Shown here in pieces: positions 45,501-47,510 of a stretch of DNA of 64,000 bases (the first letter of the stretch is position 1; each line of letters opens with the position of its first letter). The notes beneath the pieces are model-generated. The model did not search any database. It was not told the DNA's origin and worked only from the letters and a program-made list of their open reading frames with translations. Source of the DNA: Triatoma infestans (taxonomy: Eukaryota; Arthropoda; Insecta; Hemiptera; Reduviidae); the NCBI GenBank assembly GCA_011037195.1, contig JAAEAF010000392.1, positions 186,001 to 250,000 of the forward strand, in the 5' to 3' direction. Made by a program: the position numbers and the translations under genes.

Positions 45501-46664
45501 AAAGTCAAATACAATTGTTCTATTTCAGATAAAAGACAGAAAATCCTTTTGATCCAGCTGAGAAATGTCTGACCATGATTGAAATTACATACAATCTAAC
45601 AATGGAACAAAGACCAATTTCAAGCATTATCGATTCTAACTTAGTTGTTATTTGCTTCATTCAAATTTCTCCTTTCATAAATCGTAATCCTTTGATTTTT
45701 TGAGCTTTTTCCTCCTTCTTTCCTCCATTCCCCATTTTCTTTTTGTATGTTGCAAATAATTTTCTTTCCAAAGTATACTATTGTTTCAAATTAATCCATC
45801 TCTGATATTTCTGCTTGAATTTTACATTGGAATTTTACGTATCTATGTTGGATTTTACTCACTAATATGAGCGAACATCTTATTTTCGAATTTATTTTTC
45901 TATGATTTAAAATTTAAAGTTTATGCAAAAATAACTGATGCAAATATAATCATTCTTACCCCATTTCTGAGAATGTAATATTCAAGATCTCTGCCAGGTT
46001 CTAACCATACTCCTTTTTTAATATCTTCATCTGAGAGAAAAAGGCCATAATCTTTTGCTGTAACAAAAAAAATATAAATCACTAACAATCTTTACATTTA
46101 TATCTCATAAAAGTATCAAACACCATCTATTACAAGACTTTTCTGACTTTTTTTCAAATCTTTATTTACACATTAGCCTACTACTTGATCATGTCACTGC
46201 CTGACTTAATATACAAAATCTACTGTAAACACTGCCCAGGCACTTACATAGGCCTAAGTTTTTTAAAAGATGACTGCAAAAAAAAAACAATGACATGACT
46301 ACTCTCATATAAAATCCGCACAAGACATCATCATAAGAATCTCATTCACTCAACAAGTAGTTCAATACCCGTTCATTCTTAAAGCAAATAGGAGATTCAG
46401 CAAGTTTAAACCTCAAATAACTTTCAGACGATAATACTGCAGATAAACTAGATTTGAGAGAGGCTAGAACAATACAGATTACTCCGAGCAAGTCCTATTA
46501 TAACAATTGAAAATTAATTAAAACTTACCTTCTCCCATATTGGCTTCTGATATTTTCTCCCTGATGATGCGGCAAGCATCATAAACCGATGTGGAGGGAT
46601 CAAAGCCAATAGTTTTGGTGACATTTTTGTCCACAATTGAGATTCTAAGCTGAAGCGTGGCCAT
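2480..46664 (-). CDS. rhea: talin, 36 exons, N-terminal 2,150 residues (3' end beyond window)
   Basis: Talin is the large cytoskeletal adaptor that binds integrin beta tails through its FERM head, activates integrins, and links them to F-actin and vinculin through its helical rod. Exons, in transcript order: 46664-46529, 46057-45960, 44053-43924, 43618-43454, 42222-41952, 40551-40383, 40307-40050, 39917-39841, 39179-39091, 37059-36971, 29665-29522, 29394-29286, 28342-28140, 25756-25594, 25523-25420, 23694-23501, 23355-23190, 20856-20626, 19354-19127, 18011-17748, 17574-17370, 16179-16043, 15952-15650, 12284-12145, 11404-11214, 10469-10204, 9744-9582, 9468-9141, 8672-8438, 8150-7980, 7906-7728, 6514-6415, 6321-6058, 5903-5675, 5546-5422, 2605-2480. 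All junctions are GT-AG, phases agree, and the total is 6,450 nt with no in-frame stop. The order of segments follows vertebrate talin throughout, from family knowledge. About 400 C-terminal residues (R12, R13, dimerisation helix) are outside the window. The longest intron (exons 10 to 11) is 7.3 kb. Confidence 0.95.
3105..3495 (+). repeat. repeat A copy, 5' half plus internal module
   Basis: It starts with TCTTACTGTGAAGAGGAAG and TATTGCG, then ACCGGAAATACACGTTTTGA and GAGGTCC, the shared left end of the repeat A family. It continues into the internal module (TTTGAAACATTCTTCCCAGA). It is one of more than ten copies in this window. Confidence 0.75.
3672..3773 (+). repeat. near-perfect 37-bp hairpin, possible precursor RNA or MITE
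   Basis: The left arm 3,672-3,708 and right arm 3,737-3,773 are reverse complements at 34 of 37 positions, separated by a 28-nt loop. One mismatch becomes a G-U pair in plus-strand RNA. The size (about 100 nt) is in the pre-miRNA range, but a very short MITE gives the same picture. No coding sense was recognised in it. It lies in the intron between exons 35 and 36, antisense to talin. Confidence 0.6.
4655..4700 (-). repeat. SINE 3'-tail fragment
   Basis: ATGCGCATCAACTACGATGG then TTATTAGTGCCC resembles the 3' domain of the tRNA-derived SINE at 16,578-16,610 (GCGCGTCAAC...GGTCATTAGCGCCC) at about 25 of 32 bases. No tRNA-like head is attached. Confidence 0.5.
5165..5290 (+). repeat. hammerhead-bearing repeat, family alpha, best copy
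   Basis: Shares CTGTGCAAGTCTGTGTTATC and CGATGACCACAAAATGA with copies at 44,750-44,850 and 38,270-38,360. It contains the intact motif at 5,210-5,247, described separately. It is antisense to talin, in the intron between exons 35 and 36. Confidence 0.65.
5210..5247 (+). ncRNA. hammerhead ribozyme-like motif
   Basis: Read 5' to 3': CATC (stem I), CTGAAGA (core box 1, 5,214-5,220), T, GGGC-GAAT-GCCC (stem II), GAAA (core box 2), CCGGTC with the expected GUC cleavage triplet ending at 5,243, then GATG, which pairs with CATC as stem I. Stem III would be the self-complementary ACCGGU, as in minimal type-I hammerheads that act as dimers. One extra U sits between A9 and stem II, a departure from the strict consensus. 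Cleavage is untested. Confidence 0.6.
5422..5546 (-). CDS. rhea: talin exon 35: R11
   Basis: Residues 2067-2108: SSQEQLAVAAQNAVSTIIQL and AEVVKFGAASLGSNNPEAQ. The acceptor is catAG and the donor CAG|GTGAGT. Confidence 0.96.
5675..5903 (-). CDS. rhea: talin exon 34: R11
   Basis: Residues 1991-2067: VSQVLSALQAGSRGTQACIN, DLDTTIMFATAGTLNAES and TFADHRENILKTAKALVEDT. It is nearly identical to the vertebrate block. The acceptor follows a 20-nt poly-pyrimidine run (ggcAG); the donor is GCAG|GTAAAT. Confidence 0.97.
6058..6321 (-). CDS. rhea: talin exon 33: R10-R11
   Basis: Residues 1903-1990: ELTQHYVKLATDCQGARV, SLGSAIVATVTAAAKCHD and TDSVKDVSAE. The acceptor is ttcAG and the donor GAG|GTAATT. 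Confidence 0.95.
6415..6514 (-). CDS. rhea: talin exon 32: R10
   Basis: Residues 1869-1902: GGDGYVDYQTRMVSEAKEIA, then IAQEM. It matches vertebrate SFVDYQTTMVRTAKAIA. The donor GTCTGT is atypical at +3, but it is the only GT that joins in phase to the next exon. Confidence 0.9.
6930..7140 (-). repeat. probable non-LTR retrotransposon 3' end
   Basis: This is a GC-richer island. On the minus strand it reads HQCRKLCPLKFCGRAVHLC, then ASPRLHYGTLLGERKI, and stops in an ATA/ATT-rich tail at its low-coordinate end. It looks like the 3' end of a LINE copy with a short simple-repeat tail. I do not recognise the clade. The remainder of the intron 6,515-7,727 shows nothing. Confidence 0.35.
7728..7906 (-). 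CDS. rhea: talin exon 31: R9-R10
   Basis: Residues 1810-1869: CKETMEELSSSIDRLSSEEG and MIETINRAVSKLND. The acceptor (ggaataAG) has a weak pyrimidine tract, but phase and alignment to vertebrate VDSITQAINQLDE support it. The donor is ATAG|GTAAAT. Confidence 0.92.
7980..8150 (-). CDS. rhea: talin exon 30: R9
   Basis: Residues 1753-1809: YVEPLVSAIIAVASNMAHSK, QQMVLLNQAKSVTEAVLQFV and KECRGNPK. The acceptor is ttaAG and the donor AAG|GTTAGT. Confidence 0.95.
8438..8672 (-). CDS. rhea: talin exon 29: R9
   Basis: Residues 1674-1752: SAPGQEQCEQALEIITEQI, LDQACLVAVSTGLAQ and LRLAAKGETENIGHA. In vertebrates R9 is the autoinhibitory bundle that masks F3. The acceptor is tgcAG and the donor GCT|GTAAGT. 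Confidence 0.95.
8673..9140. other. talin intron, nothing recognised
   Basis: AT-rich, no open frame, no repeat family shared with the rest of the window. Confidence 0.5.
9141..9468 (-). CDS. rhea: talin exon 28: R8-R7-R9
   Basis: Residues 1565-1674, the longest exon: RPVLDAVESLVQYASSREFS, TPKDPPTWLNMADNSKRVSD and SIKRLVAAIR. It includes the return from R8 into R7. The acceptor is ttacAG and the donor AAG|GTATTA. Confidence 0.96.
9582..9744 (-). CDS. rhea: talin exon 27: R8
   Basis: Residues 1511-1565: AKEIAKHTSALCNACRVAS and VAKRQFVQSAKDVANSTANL, one of the most conserved blocks of the protein. The acceptor is ttacAG and the donor AAG|GTAAAT. Confidence 0.96.
9745..10203. other. talin intron, nothing recognised
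   Basis: AT-rich and free of recognisable repeats. Confidence 0.5.
10204..10469 (-). CDS. rhea: talin exon 26: R7-R8
   Basis: Residues 1422-1510: LVEAAAQAAYLVGVAQPGSK is almost the vertebrate TEAAAQAAYLVGVSDPNSQ, followed by CNVLCDSNAAPGRTE. R8 is the bundle looped out of R7 and a docking site for LD-motif proteins in vertebrates. The acceptor is tttAG and the donor GAG|GTAATA. Confidence 0.95.
10545..10665 (-). repeat. decayed hammerhead-bearing repeat, family beta
   Basis: The minus strand carries TTGACGGATGGATGAACATC then CGAAAGAGGTC (10,655-10,624). Compared with the intact copy at 44,267-44,296, box 1 has C-to-T and an inserted G, and GAAACC has become GAAAGAG. Flanking TATTTGAGATTGGGTCCATC is shared with the fragment near 1,500. 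Confidence 0.5.
10690..11195 (+). repeat. repeat A copy, 3' part, abutting talin exon 25
   Basis: Carries the internal module (CTTTTATTTGAAACATTTTC) and the family right end, GAGAAAGACGTGTGAGTG then TTTCATCTCAAGATTTTTT. It ends about 20 nt short of the splice donor of exon 25. Confidence 0.65.
11214..11404 (-). CDS. rhea: talin exon 25: R6-R7
   Basis: Residues 1358-1422: AVTESINNLVDVCTSAAPGQ, KDCDNTIRSIES and YFECLDKVTDSSKALG. A copy of repeat A ends only about 20 nt beyond its donor (TTAG|GTAAAT). The acceptor is ttacAG. Confidence 0.95.
11405..12144. other. talin intron, nothing recognised
   Basis: AT-rich sequence with a short (AT)n run near 11,975. No coding or repeat signal. Confidence 0.45.
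12145..12284 (-). CDS. rhea: talin exon 24: R6
   Basis: Residues 1312-1358: VISLKNVTVVSSRLLTTAK and DPSSPNAYNRLTGAAR, matching vertebrate LKGISMSSSKLLLAAKALS. The acceptor is ttacAG and the donor GAG|GTATGT. Confidence 0.94.
12366..12500 (+). repeat. repeat A 5' fragment ending in (GT)n
   Basis: GATCGTGTCAAATGTTCGTG and TTTTCACCGGAAGTACGCGT match the family left end, followed directly by a (GT)n microsatellite at 12,463-12,490. The same GT run follows this part in the copies at 55,503 and 62,560, so it belongs to the element. Confidence 0.7.
13310..13720 (-). pseudogene. DDE transposase C-terminal fragment (IS630/Tc1-mariner-like)
   Basis: Minus-strand reading: FLPYTLNGQGYANFIRQEYP, LLEDVPLNVRTRMWF, NSWIGRLG, WPSRSPDL in another frame, and YLKEKIYAKELTTPEALRE. 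This is the second half of the insect DDE transposase type that carries an N-terminal DUF4817 region. Stops and frameshifts are present (the DGAP-H catalytic motif reads CGRPANY). The 58.4-60.2 kb element encodes a related protein. Confidence 0.7.
13723..13860 (-). repeat. LINE/SINE 3' end with (ATT)n tail
   Basis: On the minus strand ACCTCCGGCAGATGGTTTAC leads to TTTTTTTCAAATAAAGCATT and a run of ATT units (13,724-13,747). An AATAAAGC-like signal followed by a triplet tail is typical of non-LTR retrotransposon 3' ends. It appears inserted at the edge of the DDE fragment. Confidence 0.5.
13895..15290 (+). pseudogene. non-LTR retrotransposon reverse transcriptase pseudogene
   Basis: Frame 1 (about 13,930-14,070) reads LGVSSKFINTLKNLYAQAT, VRYKDGISDFFRVTSGVS (RT fingers/palm). 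A shifted frame then reads FLDDLPLEGGVRIGGVVF. The catalytic YADD site at 14,109-14,120 is broken (a TAG codon, then DDDVVLLADN). An open stretch 14,121-14,849 carries the thumb and beyond (NLTKSKMMVFRKGG, YKYLGVLLS). A second frame, 14,934-15,242, has a Cys-His knuckle, CSLCNSRAREDVYHFLADCS. It is 5' truncated and frameshifted, clearly dead, in the talin intron between exons 23 and 24. Confidence 0.88.
15650..15952 (-). CDS. rhea: talin exon 23: R6
   Basis: Residues 1211-1311: CVRCVPGQRDVDEAI is the vertebrate CVSCLPGQRDVDNAL block, followed by LASWARRLDGAVTGLVTTGV. The acceptor is aacAG and the donor AAG|GTACAG. Confidence 0.95.
16043..16179 (-). CDS. rhea: talin exon 22: R5-R6
   Basis: Residues 1165-1210: LFETCEEVITRSYMVIEEAK, then SASRVTQ. 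It is more divergent from vertebrate talin than its neighbours but in phase on both sides. The acceptor is ttaAG and the donor CAG|GTAAAT. Confidence 0.9.
16470..16550 (+). repeat. repeat A 5' fragment
   Basis: AGAGAAGTATTGCGTTCATA then TCAAATTATTGAAACTGAG matches the family left end. It stops where the SINE begins. Confidence 0.55.
16553..16795 (-). repeat. tRNA-derived SINE
   Basis: On the minus strand the head reads GGAGGGATTAGCTAAGTGG, with A box TAGCTAAGTGG (16,782-16,772) and B box GGTTCGAGACC (16,740-16,730), the internal RNA polymerase III promoter of a tRNA. The body follows (GTGCTACCCTTAGATTTTT, CTCTACAGCTCACTG) and a 3' domain with GCGCTAATGACC. It is oriented with talin, in the intron between exons 21 and 22. 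A second copy is at 47,340-47,510. Confidence 0.85.
17370..17574 (-). CDS. rhea: talin exon 21: R5
   Basis: Residues 1097-1165: CRDLNNAGKSVAHCVTSLVK, then LRNLASAARAVSATVS. Two overlapping AG acceptors (acAGacAG) differ by 4 nt; only the first keeps phase. The donor is A|GTAAGT. Confidence 0.93.
17748..18011 (-). CDS. rhea: talin exon 20: R4-R5
   Basis: Residues 1009-1096: PASRLVTSARSILPTVTDQ, LGVHVAELRSCAARARDACG, and LLPGET. The last two are clear talin R5 markers. The acceptor is a poly-T tract then acAG, and the donor ACA|GTACGA is weak at +4. Confidence 0.94.
18745..18905. repeat. palindromic repeat, family gamma, hammerhead-like remnant
   Basis: TTTATTTTCTTGAAACGTTT plus CGACCAAAGGAG on the left is mirrored by CTCCTTAGGTCGACAAGCTT plus CAAGAAAATAAAA on the right, around a 20-nt loop. 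The minus strand ends in GGTCGAAACGTTTCAAG, a GAAACGU segment like hammerhead box 2, but no CUGANGA box is left. The flank GGATATTGAATTATTCGGTC resembles the ends of the 22.6-kb fold-back. Confidence 0.45.
19127..19354 (-). CDS. rhea: talin exon 19: R4
   Basis: Residues 933-1008: IAAKNAAGAANQCIASSQG, PALIQGVKQSAANPDNPSAQ, and SQQFIQ at the end. The acceptor is tacAG and the donor CAG|GTTATG. Confidence 0.94.
19355..20625. other. talin intron, nothing recognised
   Basis: AT-rich. A slightly GC-richer patch at 20,225-20,320 (ACCGCTCTGACGGTTAGCC) may be a repeat remnant but has no match in the window. Confidence 0.4.
20626..20856 (-). CDS. rhea: talin exon 18: R3-R4
   Basis: Residues 856-932: LAAAKLLAEATARMVEAART and TIRKKLISSLE. 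The acceptor is tttcAG and the donor GAG|GTACTT. It matches the vertebrate LLSAAKILADATAKMVEAAK segment. Confidence 0.95.
21694..22150 (+). pseudogene. Penelope-like retroelement fragment (reverse transcriptase N-terminal part)
   Basis: Plus-strand reading ends STRQFLTEQPDITILSNDKS; after a break it continues THTKLNRDPTKVINTETIDL. Penelope-like RTs show a D-I-x-I-x-x-A-D-K block followed by a TYxKL-xxDPT block at this spacing, from family knowledge. It has in-frame stops, no catalytic YxDD part, and is surrounded by AT-rich sequence. Confidence 0.5.
22620..22830. repeat. fold-back repeat, family gamma, carrying a hammerhead in one arm
   Basis: TTCGGTCACAAAAAAA (22,637-22,652) is mirrored by TTTTTTTTGTGACCGAA (22,811-22,827). 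Inner segments TTTTGAATTTCTTAAAAA (22,718-22,735) and GTTTTTAAGAAATTCAAAA (22,772-22,790) are also complementary. The left arm contains the hammerhead segment 22,669-22,710; the right arm lacks exactly this stretch. Confidence 0.7.
22664..22709 (-). ncRNA. hammerhead ribozyme-like motif, sense in talin intron 17
   Basis: Minus strand: TTTACC (stem I), CTGAAGA (box 1), A, GGCA-ATAAATA-TGCC (stem II), GAAA (box 2), CGTC (minimal stem III and GUC cleavage triplet), GGTGAA (pairs with TTTACC, five Watson-Crick pairs and one wobble). All invariant core residues are present; one extra A lies between A9 and stem II. It is transcribed in the same sense as talin. Activity is untested. Confidence 0.62.
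23190..23355 (-). CDS. rhea: talin exon 17: R3
   Basis: Residues 800-855: SGDPGEMVKQARLLGQATAQ is nearly identical to the vertebrate R3 block. R3 is the first mechanosensitive bundle to unfold in vertebrate talin. The acceptor chosen (gaatAG) is the only AG there that keeps the frame open. Confidence 0.93.
23501..23694 (-). CDS. rhea: talin exon 16: R2-R3
   Basis: Residues 736-800: VVAPTIQSPPCQQQLEAAVK, then EAAADVTLTLNQLVNHI. It matches the VVAPTISSPVCQEQL block of vertebrate talin. The acceptor is ccAG and the donor AAG|GTATTT. Confidence 0.95.
23695..25419. other. talin intron, nothing recognised
   Basis: AT-rich with a short alternating GT/GC run at 24,806-24,835 and a tandem duplication of GTTCTCAGTTATAAATC near 24,452-24,500. 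No coding or transposon signal. Confidence 0.45.
25420..25523 (-). CDS. rhea: talin exon 15: R2
   Basis: Residues 701-735, ending GVATQCALTTSQLVACAK, a talin R2 helix that carries a vinculin-binding site in vertebrates. The acceptor is ttaAG and the donor AAA|GTATGT. Confidence 0.94.
25594..25756 (-). CDS. rhea: talin exon 14: R1-R2
   Basis: Residues 647-701: PRQNLLNAASRVGEAS and LGKAVANKAAALVL, the R1/R2 junction. The acceptor is tttAG and the donor GAG|GTAAAG. Confidence 0.95.
27060..27700. pseudogene. Harbinger-type relic: transposase start (+) and MADF-like fragment (-)
   Basis: Plus strand 27,262-27,430 reads RKRKRKQRIWVKEWFKKR then LQLSSPPDYKNYLRIDFHTF, the N-terminal region of PIF/Harbinger transposases. 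From about 27,430 to 27,650 the minus strand reads YKNRSLKAAAYENWQRN, IKKKINMLRSGYRPLR and SGAAASEIYEPE, like a MADF (Myb/SANT-like) protein. Harbinger elements normally carry these two genes. Here the body of both is gone and they run into one another, suggesting one large internal deletion. Possible ends: GGGGCCCATACATT at 27,077 and TGTACCATGACGGCC around 27,735. Confidence 0.6.
28140..28342 (-). CDS. rhea: talin exon 13: R1
   Basis: Residues 579-646: DHTAVGAAITTITTGLPEVS and GVRMLAALIDDD. This is the well-conserved DYTAVGCAVTTIS-like block of R1. The acceptor is tacAG and the donor GTGAGC. Confidence 0.95.
28343..29285. other. talin intron, nothing recognised
   Basis: AT-rich with poly-T and poly-A runs. 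No supported feature. Confidence 0.45.
29286..29394 (-). CDS. rhea: talin exon 12: R1
   Basis: Residues 543-579, ASRKWKETTVDTNKQ then AAMNAATAQVVTLTS, matching the R1 helices around the vertebrate KAWRKNKMDE segment. The acceptor is catAG and the donor CAG|GTAAGA. Confidence 0.93.
29522..29665 (-). CDS. rhea: talin exon 11: linker end and R1 start
   Basis: Residues 495-542: QRALLSTITAGQQVITTVER aligns with the first R1 helix of talins. It follows the largest intron (7.3 kb). The acceptor is tatAG and the donor GCG|GTAAGT. Confidence 0.92.
31856..31881. repeat. AAT/ATT perfect palindrome
   Basis: A run of AAT units passes directly into ATT units, giving a self-complementary 26-bp tract. Confidence 0.7.
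32537..32569 (+). repeat. decayed hammerhead-like motif
   Basis: CTGAAAA, GCTAAT-TGCAAT-ATTGGC (six-pair stem II with one wobble), GAAACGTC. Stem II directly follows box 1 here, with no extra nucleotide, but G8 of the core is A, which should abolish cleavage. It is antisense to talin. Confidence 0.5.
35175..35300 (+). repeat. repeat A 5' fragment
   Basis: GGAAGTATTGCGATCGTGTC and CTCGTTTTGAGGCCTCCTGA match the family left end; the copy stops near a short GT-rich stretch. Confidence 0.65.
36971..37059 (-). CDS. rhea: talin exon 10: flexible linker
   Basis: Residues 465-494, a Gly/Thr/Val-rich stretch with no predicted fold (GAKPIGTGHVGG). In other talins this linker separates head and rod. 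The 3' splice site is unusual: the best pyrimidine tract lies about 45-80 nt upstream and a (CAA)n run separates it from the AG. Phase and continuity support this site; a nearby alternative is possible. Confidence 0.8.
37780..37875 (-). repeat. decayed hammerhead-bearing repeat, family beta
   Basis: Minus strand GGGTGAACATCCGAAGCTGG then TC (37,846-37,826) corresponds to stem II, box 2 and the cleavage site of the intact 44.2-kb copy, but GAAAC has become GAAGC and box 1 is lost. Confidence 0.4.
38265..38365 (+). repeat. decayed hammerhead-bearing repeat, family alpha
   Basis: GTGCAAAATCTGTACATTCA, CACTGTTTATCAAGA and GCGAAACCGTCGATGATGA parallel the 5.2-kb copy. GAAACCGTC persists while box 1 is reduced to TCAAGA. 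Confidence 0.45.
39091..39179 (-). CDS. rhea: talin exon 9: head-rod linker, first part
   Basis: Residues 435-465, ATILQHETSRVGKVNTESVA, equivalent to the vertebrate QQQYNRVGKVEHGSVA segment just after F3. The acceptor is tatAG and the donor G|GTAATA. Confidence 0.93.
39340..39430 (+). repeat. repeat A 5' fragment
   Basis: AGAGGAAGAATTGCGATCAT and TTTCACCGGAAATAACGTTT match the family left end. Confidence 0.65.
39528..39584. repeat. (CT)n-(AT)n-(AG)n palindromic microsatellite
   Basis: CT units (39,531-39,546), AT units (39,547-39,562) and AG units (39,563-39,584) follow each other, so the tract is self-complementary and can fold as a long hairpin. Confidence 0.8.
39841..39917 (-). CDS. rhea: talin exon 8: end of F3
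   Basis: Residues 410-435, KKSKDHFGIDGEEG then MVEDSVSP, a segment strongly conserved in talins. It is one of the shortest exons in the gene. The acceptor is ttaAG and the donor is GTGAGT. Confidence 0.94.
40050..40307 (-). CDS. rhea: talin exon 7: F3 (PTB-like integrin-binding fold)
   Basis: Residues 324-409, starting EKMKGKNKLVPRLLGVTK. The integrin-contact tryptophan (human W359) is kept at about residue 366 within VRRWCASPNTF, followed by TLDFGDYSDQYYS. Integrin binding therefore looks preserved. The acceptor is ttcAG and the donor AAG|GTTTGT. Confidence 0.96.
40383..40551 (-). CDS. rhea: talin exon 6: F2
   Basis: Residues 267-323: LKEFLPQSYIKVKG through RSLPTYGVTFFLVK, the helical F2 subdomain that carries membrane-facing basic residues in other talins. 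The acceptor is ttttAG and the donor AAG|GTAATA. Confidence 0.95.
40552..41951. other. talin intron, nothing recognised
   Basis: Between exons 5 and 6. AT-rich, moderately GC-richer around 41,000-41,560, without a coding signal or family shared with the rest of the window. Confidence 0.45.
41952..42222 (-). CDS. rhea: talin exon 5: F1-F2
   Basis: Residues 177-267. It includes NWVDSGRTLREQG, DSRDPVQLNLLYVQARD and the start of F2 up to KHKPPFLD. The acceptor is ctAG and the donor AGA|GTGAGT. Confidence 0.95.
42223..43453. other. talin intron, weak repeat traces
   Basis: The patch 42,470-42,720 is GC-richer and contains CTTTTCCGAAACGTCTGACT, reminiscent of the GAAACGTC box of the hammerhead families, but without a clear first box. 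I see nothing else. Confidence 0.35.
43454..43618 (-). CDS. rhea: talin exon 4: F1 with charged loop
   Basis: Residues 122-177. It begins ITNYDEYSLV and ends with a very Lys/Glu/Arg-rich stretch (GTLTLKRRKEEKERDAKMD) corresponding to the unstructured basic F1 loop of talins, which binds acidic lipids in vertebrates. It restores the exact phase and length between exons 3 and 5. The acceptor is ttaAG and the donor G|GTAAAG. Confidence 0.93.
43924..44053 (-). CDS. rhea: talin exon 3: start of F1
   Basis: Residues 79-122. It contains LEYRKKLRKLRVRMLDGTVK and then VDDSQPVANLM, the first half of the F1 subdomain of the FERM head. The acceptor is tgcAG and the donor G|GTAGG. Confidence 0.95.
44225..44455. 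repeat. 230-bp fold-back repeat, family beta, with one intact and one broken hammerhead
   Basis: The left half, from ATTTTATCCGTCGTAGCAGG onward, is the reverse complement of the right half ending GCTACGACGGATAAAATATC; the centre pairs AGAGTTCACTTC with GAAGTGAACTCT. The minus-strand left arm holds an intact hammerhead. The right arm (plus sense) reads TTGACGATGGATGAAAATCC then GAACAAAAT, lacking about ten bases, including the cleavage triplet. It lies in talin intron 2. Confidence 0.8.
44267..44296 (-). ncRNA. hammerhead ribozyme-like motif, sense in talin intron 2
   Basis: Minus strand: CTGACGA (box 1), T, GGAT-GAAA-ATCC (stem II with a stable GAAA tetraloop), GAAA (box 2), CCGGTC (self-complementary minimal stem III and GUC triplet). 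Stem I is weak here (CT against AG, then a mismatch). One extra U lies before stem II. The core is intact; cleavage is untested. Confidence 0.55.
44745..44860 (+). repeat. decayed hammerhead-bearing repeat, family alpha
   Basis: CTGTGCAAATCTGTATTATC and GGTTGATGACCACAAAAATG match the 5.2-kb copy; the ribozyme core between them has been replaced by GGGGCGGACGTCCGTCAT. Confidence 0.55.
45960..46057 (-). CDS. rhea: talin exon 2: rest of F0
   Basis: Residues 46-78, including DYGLFLSDED and YYILRNG, both typical of the talin F0 ubiquitin-like subdomain. The acceptor is ttacAG and the donor G|GTAAGA. Phase 1 entry and phase 0 exit match the neighbours. Confidence 0.95.
46209..46505 (+). pseudogene. 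Penelope-like GIY-YIG endonuclease fragment
   Basis: Plus strand reads IYKIYCKHCPGTYIGLS at 46,209-46,259. Penelope-like elements end in a GIY-YIG endonuclease with a Y-K-I-x-C-x-x-C then Y-I-G signature, from family knowledge. A later KLDLREARTIQI (about 46,445-46,480) fits the conserved E-bearing C-terminal stretch. Stops and frameshifts separate them. It lies in talin intron 1, only 24 nt from exon 1. Confidence 0.65.
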
Positions 46665-46682
46665 CTCTGACAGGCTTCTTCT
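46529..46682 (-). CDS. rhea: talin exon 1: 5' UTR end, start codon and F0
   Basis: An AG acceptor precedes position 46682, followed by 18 nt of untranslated sequence and the ATG at 46664-46662. The exon encodes residues 1-46, starting MATLQLRIS, with the talin hallmark VYDACRIIRE. The donor is G|GTAAGT. The upstream acceptor means transcription starts in a separate non-coding exon at higher coordinates. Confidence 0.93.
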
Positions 46683-46859
46683 CTGTAATGAAAACAAAAA
46701 AAATTAAAATTTATATTTCACTGATTATATATTTATTCTTAAATTAAATAGATGACTTATAAAACAAAAATGGACAATAACATTCAAAAATACATAAATT
46801 TCGTATGATAAAAGAAGAAAATAGATAAATATTAAAGCAATATTATTTCATGAAAGGAA

Positions 46860-46990
46860 ATCGATTTAACTCCACTCCCTGACCTCTCCTTAAGAGTTCC
46901 TGAGGAAGGGAACCAAAGGTGACCGAATAAACTTTTTTATTAGTTGAAAAGTTTTTTCTGTGGCTCCCTGCCAACCATCGTTATATCATT
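46860..46990 (+). repeat. hammerhead-like repeat, family delta, copy 1
   Basis: CTGAGGA (46,900-46,906), A, GGGAACCAAAGGTGACC, GAATAAAC. Box 1 is intact, but box 2 (GAAT) and stem II are damaged. It is a clear relative of the copy at 48,872. Confidence 0.5.
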
Positions 46991-47339
46991 AAAACGGCAA
47001 ACTTAACTATTATTTATAGTAATAAGGAGATGGTTTACGTCAATGGCCATTGAAGTCTTAAAGTGATTGATAATCCTACATGTGCATGTATGTGTATGTG
47101 TGTTGCATAGAATATTTTTAAGAAAACTATATCATTTTCGGAAAAATCACAGAAAGCTAAAAAATTCATTCAAAAACTTTTAGAGAAAAACAAATTCTTA
47201 ACTTGTTCTAAGTTTCAGTGAAACATTAGCTCTAGCTTAGTAAAATACTTGCGATACTTCATTTTTTTTTTTTGTAATTATGTGGTTCCAAAAGTAGATC
47301 CAACTTCATTAACGGTATGACACATATTTAATAAACCAA

Positions 47340-47510
47340 TAATGTCCGCCGCTGAAAAAGTTGGACATTGTTCTCTCCTTACAGACTACACTGACTATCA
47401 CCGGACAGTGAGCTGTAGAGACTCCTAAGAACAGAAAATCTAAGGGTAGCACAGCTGGACTCGAACTCGGGACCCCCGCGTCACTAACCACTGAGCTAAT
47501 CCTCTCTCAA
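47340..47510 (-). repeat. tRNA-derived SINE, second copy
   Basis: Minus strand: A box TAGCTCAGTGG (47,498-47,488), B box AGTTCGAGTCC (47,467-47,457), then GTGCTACCCTTAGATTTTCT and CTCTACAGCTCACTGTCCGG, sharing body and head with the 16.6-kb copy. Its anticodon-arm region is shorter and its 3' domain appears truncated. Confidence 0.82.
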
